DNA of 64,000 nt from Cephalotrichum gorgonifer. Lineage: Eukaryota; Ascomycota; Sordariomycetes; Microascales; Microascaceae. Numbering within the stretch: the first letter of the stretch is position 1; the number at the start of each line of letters is the position of its first letter. This document shows, one piece after another, positions 45,933-57,376 of this stretch. A program made the translations under genes and the position numbers. The notes below the pieces were generated by a model. The model had not been told where the DNA came from. It saw only the letters and a program-made list of their open reading frames with translations, and made no database searches. Where the stretch lies: assembly GCA_900312665.1 (NCBI GenBank), contig ONZQ02000004.1, positions 2,014,693-2,078,692 on the forward strand, in the 5' to 3' direction.

Positions 45933-48351
45933 TTGCCGAAAAATGTCATGTCTTGGATCTGAGGATAGCACCGTCCTATATGAGCTCAACTTGAACGATT
46001 CCCAACACGAGCTCCATGATCTCGCACTTGCAGATGGAAAGGTGCTCGACGAGAGCGGATATTGACTCCAGAGATGCCCGTGACCAGCCAGCCAGCTTGC
46101 AGACAGACAAAGAAACATGCTCTGGAGACCCTCCAATTTAGACTGATGCTCGTAGAATCTCACAGGGTAATACGCCGGAGTATATACTCGTAAGTATCAT
46201 ACTTTAATGAAGCGGTGTAATTATATCCGCGCGCTTCTTGCAACAAGGGGGTGCTCGAAAGGGATTAGGCAGAATGATGTCCGAGGGCTTCTTAGGGTAG
46301 TATGAACTGGTGAGTATTGATAATAAGCAGTTGTGTCCTTGCTCGCTCGGTGGGGGACGCCTGGTCTGTTGACCTGGTTAGACCGAGGGTGCGTGCCAGG
46401 CGAGACCATGATATGATAGAGAGCCCCTGCCCATTTGATGCACGTGCCGACTTCTGGATGTGAGGTACCGGAGAAAGTGACGGTCCAGGAAGGCACAGCC
46501 CCACCACGTCCGGGGCCCGAGGTTGCCATTTGGAATGGAGGGAGATCACCTTGACTCTGTAATACTACGTACCTACCTGCAGCTAAAGTCCTTGGAAGGT
46601 ACGTACTTGTAACACTTGTACTTGTATGTCAAGCAAGCAAGTAAGCAGGCAGGGCAGCGGCTGCGGAAGTTCCAGTAGGGTTCCAGGGGGGGGGGGGTCA
46701 CATTGTGGTTCGTGCCCATTTCACGCGGAGAGCGCCAGACAGATCAAGCAAATGTCGGCAGACAGCATTCATGCGTCGCGCTCATCGATATCTGGGTGTT
46801 AGATTATTGAGTTCGCCCTCGGTACTTTGTAAAATACCTGTCAAGATCTAGGTTCTCATCCTCGCAGGGAGTGGATATAGGTCGCTCTCAATGTGGTCGC
46901 GCTTGTACACAATGGAAGATTTCTGCTGCCGGATGTTGCTTCCCGCTGTCTCCTCATCTATTAGTGGACCCCACTCGCAACATGACCTGACAGGGGGGGT
47001 TAACCAGGGCATGGACTGACTCATGAAAGTGGTAGCCTCTTGCTACCTTATCGGGAAGGCGCGTTCTATGGATCTGGCCAAGGTGCGCACAAGTCGAAGT
47101 GGTACGAGCATAAGAACACATTCTAAAGTTGGAAGCCACTGTCGCCCGCTGCGAGATTTCAATGGGAGCTACGAGTACGTGTACAAGTATTATTAGACAG
47201 GGTCGGCCCCACGTGTAAGTGGAGGGTGCGAGGAAGCATATCTCGGAAGGTACTCCGTAGATTGGTCTGTCTTCTACTTGCCGAGAGTATGGCGTGCGTG
47301 CCACAAAGGAGCGGGAACTTTCTTTATTCTTCACCATCCATACGGGCTGGATGCGAACCCCCCCTCCACTCTGCTCGTTGGCCACAGAGCACCTTGCCGC
47401 GGTTGGCGTAAACGACAAGTACACTGGTATACTCATCTATACCAATTACATCAGGGGTTTGAGCGGCGCGGCGGCTAAGCACGTTTGAGGAATGAATTCA
47501 CTGCACAGAGGGGACACGGGATGGAGATTGGACGATGGAGCGGCATGAAAGTACGCTCGAGAATGAAGACTGGTAGTTCAAGGCAATTTTCCGCTTACAG
47601 GCCTGGCCCAGGGTGGGAAGGAAATACCACACAGTGCGAACCTGTCCATACATCGTTCTCAGTCGCTCCTGCTTCGAGAGCAGTGGACGAGGTCGTCGGT
47701 AGCCCCTTCCAGTGATACCACCCCAGGCAAGGAGAGGAAACAACCAGGAACGAACCTAACGCCCACGTCCATATACGAGTGTACGAGTACCTACTTGTGC
47801 CTCTGTATGAGCATTCTATCACACAGTAGCCGTCAGTGGACCGGTTCTTGTTCTTGTTATCCGAACCAACACTGTTCCTTAATTTCCTAATGAGCATCAA
47901 CACGCGGTCGTCTCCTTCCGTCTCCAGGGTATCCGAGATGGGACTCTCGGTATTATCAACTGGTCAAGATCACTATCATCACTGCATGGCAGAACCGCGA
48001 CACGATACGGGTTGTAGAAAAGAAAATACCCCCCAGCCCCCGGCCCCCACCCCCAAGGATAGACTTGGGAGGGCTCCGAAACAACCCAGCCGTTTGGGCC
48101 AGGAGGCCCATTGCGCGACCTGCGTCTAAGCCATGCCGGATCCAGCCAGTAAGCCTCCATGCTTCGGCTCCCATGCGGCAGCAAGATGGCCGGACCGGCG
48201 GCTGTCGAGGCAGAATCGCGGAGTAGACGCCGGCCTTACTGAGTACACCCGCACACAAGCGTCCACGTAGCCAAGGTGGATGGACGGCGCAAGGGAGTGG
48301 ACAAGGCCACGGATAATCCGACCCGAGACGAATAGACGGGTGAGGAAGTAA

Positions 48352-48378
48352 GGGGGAAGGGGGGAGGGGGGAGGGGGG
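48352..48378 (+). repeat. G-run array with quadruplex potential
   Basis: Runs of 5, 6, 6 and 6 G separated by AA, A and A. This is a second quadruplex-type pattern on the same strand as the one at 45 kb. Confidence 0.7.
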
Positions 48379-51194
48379 AGCTGGACAGCCGACCGCGAAG
48401 GCGCAGCGTCAGAATGTCGGTTGGGTTCTGGGCTCGGGCCAGGCTTGGCCATGGGAAAGCGGCCCAGGAGACGACACCGATCTGGTGCCGCCCTTCCTTT
48501 CGTCCTCAAATTAAATGTAGGCAGGGAGGACCAGACTGTCGGGGCCGGCCGCTGGAAAGGAGGGCTCGGGAGATACGAACGGAAGAAGGGAAGCCCGAGC
48601 CTCTTCGTCTGCGCGGGGAAATAAGTAATTACGTACCTCTCGTGGATCGGACGCCCTGGGCATCACTCTACTCGTTCTGACGCCTGCAGAACCGCCACCC
48701 ACCGCCTCAGCTTGGGTCCAAGGGCCGCCGTCTCTCCTTGGCTGCGATGACAAGTGTATGATGACGCGAGTCCTGCAAAACAGAGGGCAGGGCGAGCAGG
48801 GCAGGGGTGTTCTAGGTTCATCCGTTCCAGCGCCTAATATCCGACCCGTGGCATTCTAATTGCACTGTGTTCTGGCGTCTACGGCCGTACATGCGGGCTC
48901 GGTCGGTTCGGGGAAATCCTTTCTTTTTTTCCTCGTCGGTTCCGAGATCAACCTCGACCTCTGACACATCGACGCTTGGTCTTAATATCACCCACATATA
49001 AGTTAATATCCTTTTGCGCGAGCCATGCAACGGGCTGGGCTCTTCGTCCGGCCATCGATCGACTCTGGCAACCGATGGGATCGATGAGTACCGGACAATG
49101 ATAATTACGAGTATTGAGTGTTCGTACGAGCATGAGCACGTACGAACGAGTGCGAGGGCGAGTGCGGAACGCGAGTGCGGAGCGGAACTGGACCCAGGCC
49201 AGGCCACAATGCCCACCGGAAAAAGCAGGACTATGCCCCGGCGAAATTTTGTGCGCGAAGACATAGAATGAAACAAGGCGGCCGATTTATCGCTGCAGCG
49301 CGCATGTCCATCAGCTCTGGCCCGTCCATGTACGTACCCAGTGCTTGTGGAAAGAAGCAAGCAACCACCTCTCCCTCCACACCATCCTCTCTCTGGGGCT
49401 TGTACCTCCGGCCCACACCCGGTCGCTTCCACTTACACACATCCGCGATCCGTCTTAGGCGCATCATGGCAAGCGCTATACGGCCACGGCCGATTACTCG
49501 GCTTCATATCAAGCCTTGCGTGGCCTGTTCTCGGGTCTGGGCGAATTTATCTCTTCCGCCCTCGTTCTCTTGCCGACCAAGGCCAGTACTCTCCTTAGTT
49601 TCTTTTTACGGTGGAGGACCCGACAGCCTGGAACCGAGTATGCAACTGTCCTAAAGCGGGACAAACCAAGCCGCCTTTTTGCCAATGAGAGAGTTTTGCA
49701 GAACCAACAAACCTGCAATTTCTACTTACGAAGCACACGATGTACCCATACCTATCCCCCTCATCTCCAGCACCTCTCCAGCGTTCCATCGCAGGTACAG
49801 TACGGCGATGAGGCCCCGAGGGAATGGTTCTGGCGCCGACCGATGTGATGAAGGTGGAGTTGATGAGCCACTCTTGTGATTTCTTCGCAGGATGAGGGTC
49901 AGGGTAATATTGGACCGCGAGGCTTATTGCCTGGTCTGCCCTCCCTGCCACGTTGGTACTTGTATTGACATGTATCTAGGTCCCAGGGATGATCTGGGCG
50001 CACTGCACTGGCATTCCCTCGCCGTCCTGGTGACCTGACCTCTCCTGCTCCCTCTCCACTCTGCGATGCGCCGTTATGCGACTGATTTCCTTCAAGCCGC
50101 CCCATCGTGTCTTGCATCTCTCCTTGTGTCTCTGCCTGCTCCTGTCTCGCATCTGTGTCTCACTCCATCTTAATCAAGATCTGCTCACTTAGCCCCAGTC
50201 CGGCCTTCTTTCACCATCTACGAGTAGTGCCCTTTCTCTTTTTCTCCGGGGCAACCCCAATTGAATTCGGCCGTCCGCTCCTCCCCTCCCCCCTGCATCT
50301 GCTGGTTCTATCCCCGCCCAAGGGCCTTGTTTGGTTGTGTTCAGAGGGGTGTGGGTGTGTGTGGACACCTAAAACATACAGGAGCTATTATTTGCCCTCG
50401 CTGCCCTCCTCCGCCTACCCCATCCTCGAGAGCCAACAGCGGAAGAAGAAGATACACGCCTTCTAATAGGGAGACATGGGGGGCGTGTAATTCTTCCCCA
50501 TCCACCTTGGCTGATCGCTACGCCCTCCTCGGGCCCGCATTTGCGTTCTCCGGGGCGGCCAACGGTACCTTCAATATACCGGACGCCACAAAGTGTTCCT
50601 TTACTCTTCTGCTCGCGCATATTCTCCCGCATACCAGCAAAGTTCCCTTTGCTTATTTCCCCACCTGGCAAGGTCTCCCACCCGGACATTTTGAGAAGCC
50701 AGGACGGAAGGGGGGGTGTGCTCTAAAGAAAGCAACCTCGATTCTCTTCAGAAGATCGTCCTTTTCAAGGTGGGGGACGTTAACCGCTTGGAAGCAAGGA
50801 GGATATATATCCAGGGTACTTCCCGCTCCTCCGACCATCTCGAGACCCCATCATCTGCTGTGTCTCGTATAATCCCACACTTTCTTCCCCGTCGTTCCAT
50901 ATTTCGCCCACTTCCGTCTCTTCTGTCTACGACTTTTTCGGATTAATAGGACAGTGCCCCTCTTCGGAACCGGAACTTCTTTCAGTCACTTGTTTAGCCC
51001 CTACCTAATACGACCCCCCAAGAATCGCGCGTCTAGTCTGCCATTCGCAAGACACTACCATCAACTCGCCATCAGAGACAGCCCAATCAAAGGGGACCCT
51101 TACAACTTTGGCGACGGTCTCTACCGCCTGTCAACGATATTATTGTGTCGAAGGGTTATCGAGAGAATCGCCTGCCTCGGAAGGCTCCGCCACA

Positions 51195-52453
51195 ATGACG
51201 ATGATGAGACCAGAGCCTCCGCAGAATCTGGGATGGGGATTCAACGGGTCTGTGACGACGCCCTCCCCGTCCTGGTCCCCGCGCTCGTCAAATGTGTCCC
51301 TCTCTCCCGTGCCACGACAGAGTATGCCTGTCAGCTCTCTGCTGAATGGCGACGCGTCGTCCGACGAGGAGTCATGGGCTAGACTCTCCTCTTCCCCTCG
51401 CACAAGTCGTCTGTCGACACCTTCGGACAGCGGGTCTGATGTTAGACCAGGTGAGTACCTTTGAAGCGGGGGGACTGACCCCATAGCTCAGAGTCGATCT
51501 GTCTTTCCTCCGGGCTTCTCCCGGAACACCAGAAAAATGGCTCGCGAGACAAAGTCCCAGGGGGGGGGTACATTACTGACCCAAGAGTGACAGAAGTGAA
51601 CCGGACGGTGGGCGTGACCCTCCCTGGCTTCAACGACATCGCCCGCCTAGCAGATAGCCTCTCTGCAACACCTACGCCTGCCATCATCACCGGTACTGCC
51701 AACACCACAGCCCCCATAGCCCCAGTAGCCTCGTGGGCGGCACCAGATCACTACCAACGGACGCAGCTCCCTACGAGTACTCGCCAGCACCCCTCTCGGC
51801 CCCACCACCACCTTCAGAGCGCACAACACGGGCCCAGACTCCACCACTCCCTCAGTGACCACCAACTCCGCATCCAGAAGAAGCAGCGGAAACCGCCATC
51901 CTACCCACCCGGCCACACCCGCAACAACAAGAAGTACACGACCGAGCAGGTCGACTTCACGCTGTATTTCCGTGTCGACAAGAAGCTCAGCTGGCAGGAG
52001 GTCATCCCTGCCTACGAGCGGCAGTTCCCGTCTGAGGGGAGTAACCGCACGAGGCCCGGCCTCCAGGGCTGCCTGTACCGGGAGAACCTGTCGATTCCCG
52101 TCCTGGACGAGAATGGGGACCTGACGTTTACCGAGGAGGGGAACATGAAGGTGAGGATGCTGAAGGTGAGGGAGCAGAAGGACAAGATCGGGCTGTTGGA
52201 CCGGTACCCGAACAGGGCGATCGATTATTCGTGGGTGAGCGAGGAGGACAAGCGGAAGATTTGGCACCGGGGTAAGTTCCCACCCCCTCCCCCCCTTTCT
52301 ATCTGCCTCGCGGAGACAGAGTAAGGAAACAAAACTGACATTGGGATCTTGACAGGTCGGCGACACCAGGAGCAAATTGCGCGGATGGCGGCACGGCAAC
52401 AGACCCGGCAGGCTCTTCCCCCGTCATATTCCGCAGGGCCCACGAGGCTATGA
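51195..52453 (+). CDS. putative fungal regulator with Myb/HTH-like domain
   Basis: Three exons (51195-51450, 51588-52271, 52356-52453) join in frame to 345 residues. The first 110 residues are disordered and Ser/Pro-rich (SPRSSNVSLSPVPRQSMPVS). The recognisable part lies at about 225-335: KKYTTEQVDFTLYFRVDKK, LSWQEVIPAYERQFP, RTRPGLQGCLYREN and DRYPNRAIDYSWV. This order (a helix-turn-helix-like block, then a GLQ..YR block, then YP.RA..YSW) recurs in fungal proteins annotated as Myb/homeodomain-like. DNA binding is therefore inferred, not shown. The short C-terminus is basic and Gln-rich (GRRHQEQIARMAARQQTRQ). ATG 51195 was chosen as the first in-frame Met after the pyrimidine-rich leader. A 9-kb gene-free upstream region suggests complex regulation. 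Confidence 0.72.
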
Positions 52454-54479
52454 GTCCGGCGCCGTGTTGATGGAGCCGTCCCTCTTTCTTCGAGTTCTTG
52501 CGGCCGGCGTAGACCGTACGGCTACCATCCCTTTCCCCCTTTCTGAGGGAGGACGCGACTAGATTTGGGAGAGACGGACTGGCCGTGGGAAACACGCCTA
52601 AATATTTCTCTCTCTTGACACCCTGGGCGGGCGTAGACTGGAGTCTATATTCTATTTTCGTCGTATTCTTCCTGCTATTTTTACCCGTTCGGGATGGCGT
52701 TGGGCAGGTCCTTGTTTCTTCTGGTTTTCTGATTCTCTTTTTTTGTTCCTTTTTCCTTGTCGGGTTCTTTGTTTCGCTTCCTACTGGCTTCTACTGGCAA
52801 CGGTAGCTACGTGGGTTTTGAGGGCGAAAAAAGGGGGGGGCGGTTCAGGCGTTTATGTGCTCGACGGGCTCAAATACCAAATGGTGGTGGCTCCCTGCTT
52901 TCGGGTTGGGCGGTGGGTGGGAGGGAAGTTTGGGAGCGGGCAGGAGCTCGTCTGTCTGGCTCTCTGCTCCTTCATTGTTTTTTTTTTCACATTGTTAATG
53001 ATCATGTCGCTATGGGGAGGTATAGGAGGTATGTCTAGTTGAGTTGGGAAGCGAGTCAGGCAAAAAGGGGGGTAACTTTGTGTATATTGGCTCCAGCCAG
53101 GGGAAGGGAGGACTTGTGTATTTGGCCTGCTAGGAGGAACTTGTGTATTGGGGCAACATCCGCGGCGTTGAAAGGGGAAAGAGGGAAGGGGGTGTGGGGG
53201 TGGATGGAAGCACTCCTGGGAATGTTGACAGAGTGGATAACTTTTATTTGTCTTAAAACCGCAAGTAAACTACTTCACAATCCAGAGAGAGAAACAAAAG
53301 AAAATTTACAGATCACGATCTAGGTGGTAGTGGACTTTCTCAGAAGGGTATTACCTCGAGCTTGGCTCCTTGGAGTAATAATATAGGGAATATTCGAGAA
53401 GAAGAAAAGATGCCCATTAATCTACGCACAGTCCCATGAACAGCGTACCATCTACTCTCTCCCTCGTGGGTACCAAAAGGGCCCCTGAGCGAGGTTTTTC
53501 AAACGCAGATCCGAACGAGCGAGGCAGGCAAACTAGACTAGCCAGACGAGACGCTCTTGGCTTCCCGTCAAGAGTCCTGGGGGGGGCTTAGAGGACTCCC
53601 AACACCGTTGGCAACATCCAACAACCCAACATAATCTGGTACCAAGTAGCGTTCGCCTCAGGACAACACGGTGTACTTGTATTCGACTTACTACTTGAGA
53701 ACACAGATGACACGAATCAACAGAAGGAGAAAAAGAAAGAGAGAAAGGGGACGGGGGACGGGGGTGACGAAATAGCATGTAACAGGCAACAGGTAACAGG
53801 AGTGAGCAAAATGGAGCAGTGGCAAGTATACCAACGACTACAAAGGATAGACGGGGGGACGGGGAAAGAGGAAGAAAGGGGAGGAGAGGGGATCTTTTTC
53901 GCGGGGGCCNNNNNNNNNNNNNNNNNNNNNNNNNNNNNNNNNNNNNNNNNNNNNNNNNNNNNNNNNNNNNNNNNNNNNNNNNNNNNNNNNNNNNNNNNNN
54001 NNNNNNNNNNNNNNNNNNNNNNNNNNNNNNNNNNNNNNNNNNNNNNNNNNNNNNNNNNNNNNNNNNNNNNNCGAAGCGGGCGCTTCGGCAAATGGTACTC
54101 TCCCATTCGAGAAAAGTACTTGTAAGAGGATTCGAAGACGAGGAAACAAAAACAAGTCTCGTGTTGGTTCTCTGCCTAGAAAGAAATTGCCTGTGACTCG
54201 AACAGGGTTGAACCAGACTGTCGGGCCAGACTGGACTGTCGGTCAAGCAGCAAGCAGCGAGGTATTACCCAATACCCGCTCGTACCTAGGCGCATTCCAA
54301 CACAGCCCGCAAAACCATGATTGCCCCCTCCCCCCCCCGGCTCGTTTTCCCGGACTTCCTCTCTCTACTCTTCCCTCTCTTACGCTCTTCCTTGGCTCTC
54401 CATCCCGCATTCCACTGCCCCCCTAACCCCACTCTTCATCCATGGGTCGAAAAAAGGTACCCGTAGGTGCTCAGTACCC
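52454..54479. other. intergenic between convergent genes, includes assembly gap
   Basis: Two kilobases between convergent stops. T-rich sequence after the regulator gene (52650-52800) should be its 3' UTR. Three loose copies of an ACTTGTGTATTTGG-like string occur at about 53069-53150. A short AACAGG repeat lies near 53780-53800. TACTTGTA words lie at 53674 and 54117. The N block sits in the middle. Confidence 0.5.
53910..54071. other. assembly gap (162 N)
   Basis: A block of N bases with unknown content. The left flank is purine-rich. The right flank begins with a perfect inverted repeat, CGAAGCG GG CGCTTCG at 54072-54087, which may have contributed to the sequencing break. Any frame drawn across the Ns is meaningless. 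Confidence 0.99.
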
Positions 54480-56195
54480 TTAGTACCCCTTATGCCTGGC
54501 CACAAAGCGCCTAATCTTCTGGAGGGCCTCTTCATCAGTTTCCCCTGCGATGACGCCGCCCTCCTCATCCCCTGAGAAAGTGTTGAAGTCGTCATCGTCG
54601 TCGTTGTCGTTATTGAACTCCTCCTCGTCCGAGGCGTTGTTCCTGTACTGGTACGGATTGTGCCCGTACTCGTCGTCTTCGGAGACCTCGTCCTCGGGGT
54701 AGTCGGCTCCGTAATAATCCTCGGCTACGAACCGGGCGTTAGTTATCCGCCCAACCGCCCCCCCCTCCCCCCCCATAATATCCAATTTGGGTTGAAATCA
54801 AACACGGGGTAGGTACTTCATGCCTGGGGCAAGGGTGGTAAGTGATGGCGGCAAATATACATACCATTCTCGTCTTCATCGTCCGGGAGTTCAGCGTCCG
54901 AGTCACTATCTGCGGCGCCGTAGAAGAACTCCTTCTCCTTGTCATCCTCGAAGATGATCACGCCGACATCCCCACGCGGGATGGTGCTGTCGAGCTTCGA
55001 GGCGGGGACGCGGTGGTACACCACCTCGACCCAATCCTGATTATCCAGTGAGTCAAGCGCCATGGCGTCTCCACCCGGGGCGGTAGTTGTAGACGCCCCT
55101 CCCTCCTGGGGGTGACGTTCGGCATATCGCCTAGCAGGCACCCTCGGCTGGAATCTCAGAGCGTCACGGGAACCAGGTTGGGATGAGCTAGTGGGATGCT
55201 GCAGCTCCAAGTTGTCAATGTTCCGCTGTATCTCGCTCATAGTCCAGGCGTCCATGTCGGCCGCGATCTTGCTCATATCACCATGGAACTGAGGCAGGGG
55301 TGTATGCGTAGTAGGCGCTTCCGCCGACGGGGGGGTTAGTGTCTTCCTTCGGCCCGGTTGATTGCTTGACCCGACTCCTCTTCCCGGGTCTCTTGAGAGC
55401 CCTTGGCTCATTGGTGGCTACATTGGCATCGTCCATGTACATGTCCTGCCCGTGACCAATGGGGGGCTGGTTTGCCTCGGGTCCGAAGTCGCTTCCTTGT
55501 CGAGTCGAGGCCGTTTCGGGCAGGATGGTGTGATGGGTTGGCTCTCCCTGCGTGGCGGAGACGCCTTGGTGGGGGTTCTTCACGTCGCGCTCAATGAAGA
55601 GTGTGGCACTGTATCGACGCTTCTTCGCTGCCTTCGTAGGGGAGTCTGGGCTGGGTACAAAAGACGACCTTGACATGTAGAACTGTCGCTGCTGCTGCTC
55701 TTGCCCTCCTTGGGCTGTAGAGGTTGCATCACCATGCCGCGTCTGTTTAGTCGCGTGGTGTTCATCTCCAGGCTTGGAGGTGTGTATCACTGGACGGATT
55801 TCACGAGAGGCCGAAGCCCCTGCGATGACCCTCTGGTAGACCCAGCTTTCTCCACTACAGTGCCTCTTGGTTTCCCCCTCGAGTTCTGTGCACGTTAGAG
55901 TCTGTAGAAGTGTCCGCCACTTGTCTCATCCTCAGGCTGCCTGTTCATCCTTTTCACTACTCATGAAAATTCCCCCTATATGGGAAGCTAGGTGCTTAAC
56001 CCAAGCTTTGTCGTTTTTGATAACGCACCATGCCGGGGATAGCTTGCCAAGGGGGGTTCGTGACGGGGATAAGGCAGAGTTAAGGACATGATGAGAGGGA
56101 CAGCGGGGACACATACGAAGAAACGAAACCGGGGCAGTGCCATCATCCCTCTTTCTCTTGACCCTAATGGTCTCTGGCGGAACTAGCACCGACAT
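54480..56195 (-). CDS. IWR1: RNA polymerase II assembly and nuclear import factor Iwr1
   Basis: Binds assembled RNA polymerase II in the cytoplasm and carries it into the nucleus, by homology to yeast Iwr1 and human SLC7A6OS. Four exons (56195-56117, 55885-55371, 55288-54865, 54724-54480) join in frame to 420 residues. The N-terminus MSVLVPPETIRVKRKRDDG holds the basic import signal, followed by PVSFLQLEGETKRH and WVYQRVIAG, typical of the family. The C-terminal hallmark spans intron 3 (DEDENAEDYYGADYPEDEV) and is followed by an Asp/Glu-rich region and DEEALQKIRRF. An 82-nt intron (55370-55289, donor GTCAAG, branch CACTAAC, acceptor CTCAG) resolves what otherwise looks like a frameshift. It is divergent from the glycogen-binding gene. 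Confidence 0.9.
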
Positions 56196-57376
56196 AGCTG
56201 GTTTCCGAGGCACAAGTGCTGCGGGGTTGAGATTTCGCAGGCTGGGAGGGAGAGGGCGATAGTGTTGACCTGATGATGATGCTCGTCCACCCTTGAATGA
56301 CTAGATCAAATATATTCAAAAATGAAAGGGAGTAAAGAGGATAGAGACAGGTAAAGTGTACCCAAGGCTTTTGAATACTGGGCGTTCTTTCCCTTGCGCC
56401 AGGCACTCCTTCTGTTCTGAGTGCTCCTTCCTTGAAGGAAATGTGGTGAGGGCGTCTCACTTTATAGGGAGGGTTACTCTTGCAAACTCAGGGGCAAATC
56501 CCAGAGAACGCTTCTGAATCCAAATGATAGGAACGGTATGACCTCATGAAGCAAGTGAAATGGTTTAGTTCTTTGGGAAATCTGTCAAAGAAATCCCACC
56601 TACGTCGTTGCCCCATCTTACAATGTCTCCATCGCGGTGAGCAAGACGGTGGGTCAGTCTGTTACATAAGCCATTCATGCAATAATCCGAATATGCGTAA
56701 ATCCAGGTAGCATCTTCCCCGCGATATATAAATATCTTGGCCCAAGCTCAACCTTCGAAGGAACGCAAGTAGAACCTAGGGAAGGGGAGAGGGATGGGAT
56801 CTCCACCATACAAGCACTCTATTATATGGATGTCCCTATGCTTTTTTTTCTTAGACATCCAGCAACCCATCCATTTAGACGCAGAATAAAGTGTCCCGCT
56901 TCATGTGCGGCGTCGGGAGGCGTACCACACGGCGGGATGAACGGCCAGTTGACATATCCTATGTACGCTTGATGCCAAGGACCTCACCTCTACCCTCTAC
57001 TTACACGGCAGGCACCTGTGACGCGCCTTATGCTGTCTCTACATATGTAGGCAGCTTCTTCCCGCTGCTCGATTCCAAGTGTACCTTTTCTCGCTGGCTC
57101 ACCAAAATATACTGTCTAGCCCCTCCACACCTAACCCCAAACCTCCAGCCAAGCATTATCAGTAATACAAGTACTCGCGTATCTCCCCTTCAAATGCTGT
57201 GGCATGATCTGATGTAGGCACGGGGCCTAATATCGGGCAACTGCCGGTTATTCTCTTCATCATCTTAATTGCATCCTCCCCCAGGCCGGGTGGCCAAAAC
57301 ATATTATCCCTAATGAAAAAAGAAGTATGGGCCTAACTATTATTTTGTCCCCCATGCCTCTTCCGGCGCATTTGAG
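56196..57376. promoter_or_regulatory. divergent intergenic, IWR1 / glycogen-binding protein
   Basis: 1.2 kb between divergent starts. No coding signal is visible. TACAAGTA occurs at 57166-57173. The sequence from 57240 to 57376 is AT-richer and contains AATGAAAAAAGAAG, part of the likely leader of the downstream gene. Confidence 0.45.

Larger units (their letters stand above)
42083..51194. other. 9.1-kb gene-poor region upstream of a putative regulator
   Basis: The longest gene-free stretch of the window. Frames here are short and show no domains. It contains a C18/T8 run, two local duplications (43048-43381 and 43826-43922), a 17-bp tandem array, two G-run arrays and about fifteen TACTCCGTA/TACTYGTA words. 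The last 1.1 kb (about 50100-51190) is strongly pyrimidine-rich on the plus strand, as in leaders of highly regulated fungal genes. It may be a long promoter or 5' UTR of the gene at 51195, or contain non-coding RNA; sequence alone cannot tell. Confidence 0.5.

Noticed and set aside
54184..54230. tRNA T-arm-like hairpin on the minus strand (CCTGT..TCGAGTC..ACAGG)
   Set aside because: The TTCRA register is off by one base and no acceptor, D or anticodon arm can be drawn around it.
53533..54246. Open frames running through the N block
   Set aside because: They are artefacts of translating undefined bases as X.
55278..55411. Apparent frameshift in Iwr1
   Set aside because: An 82-nt intron with donor, branch site and acceptor restores one continuous frame, so the gene is not broken.
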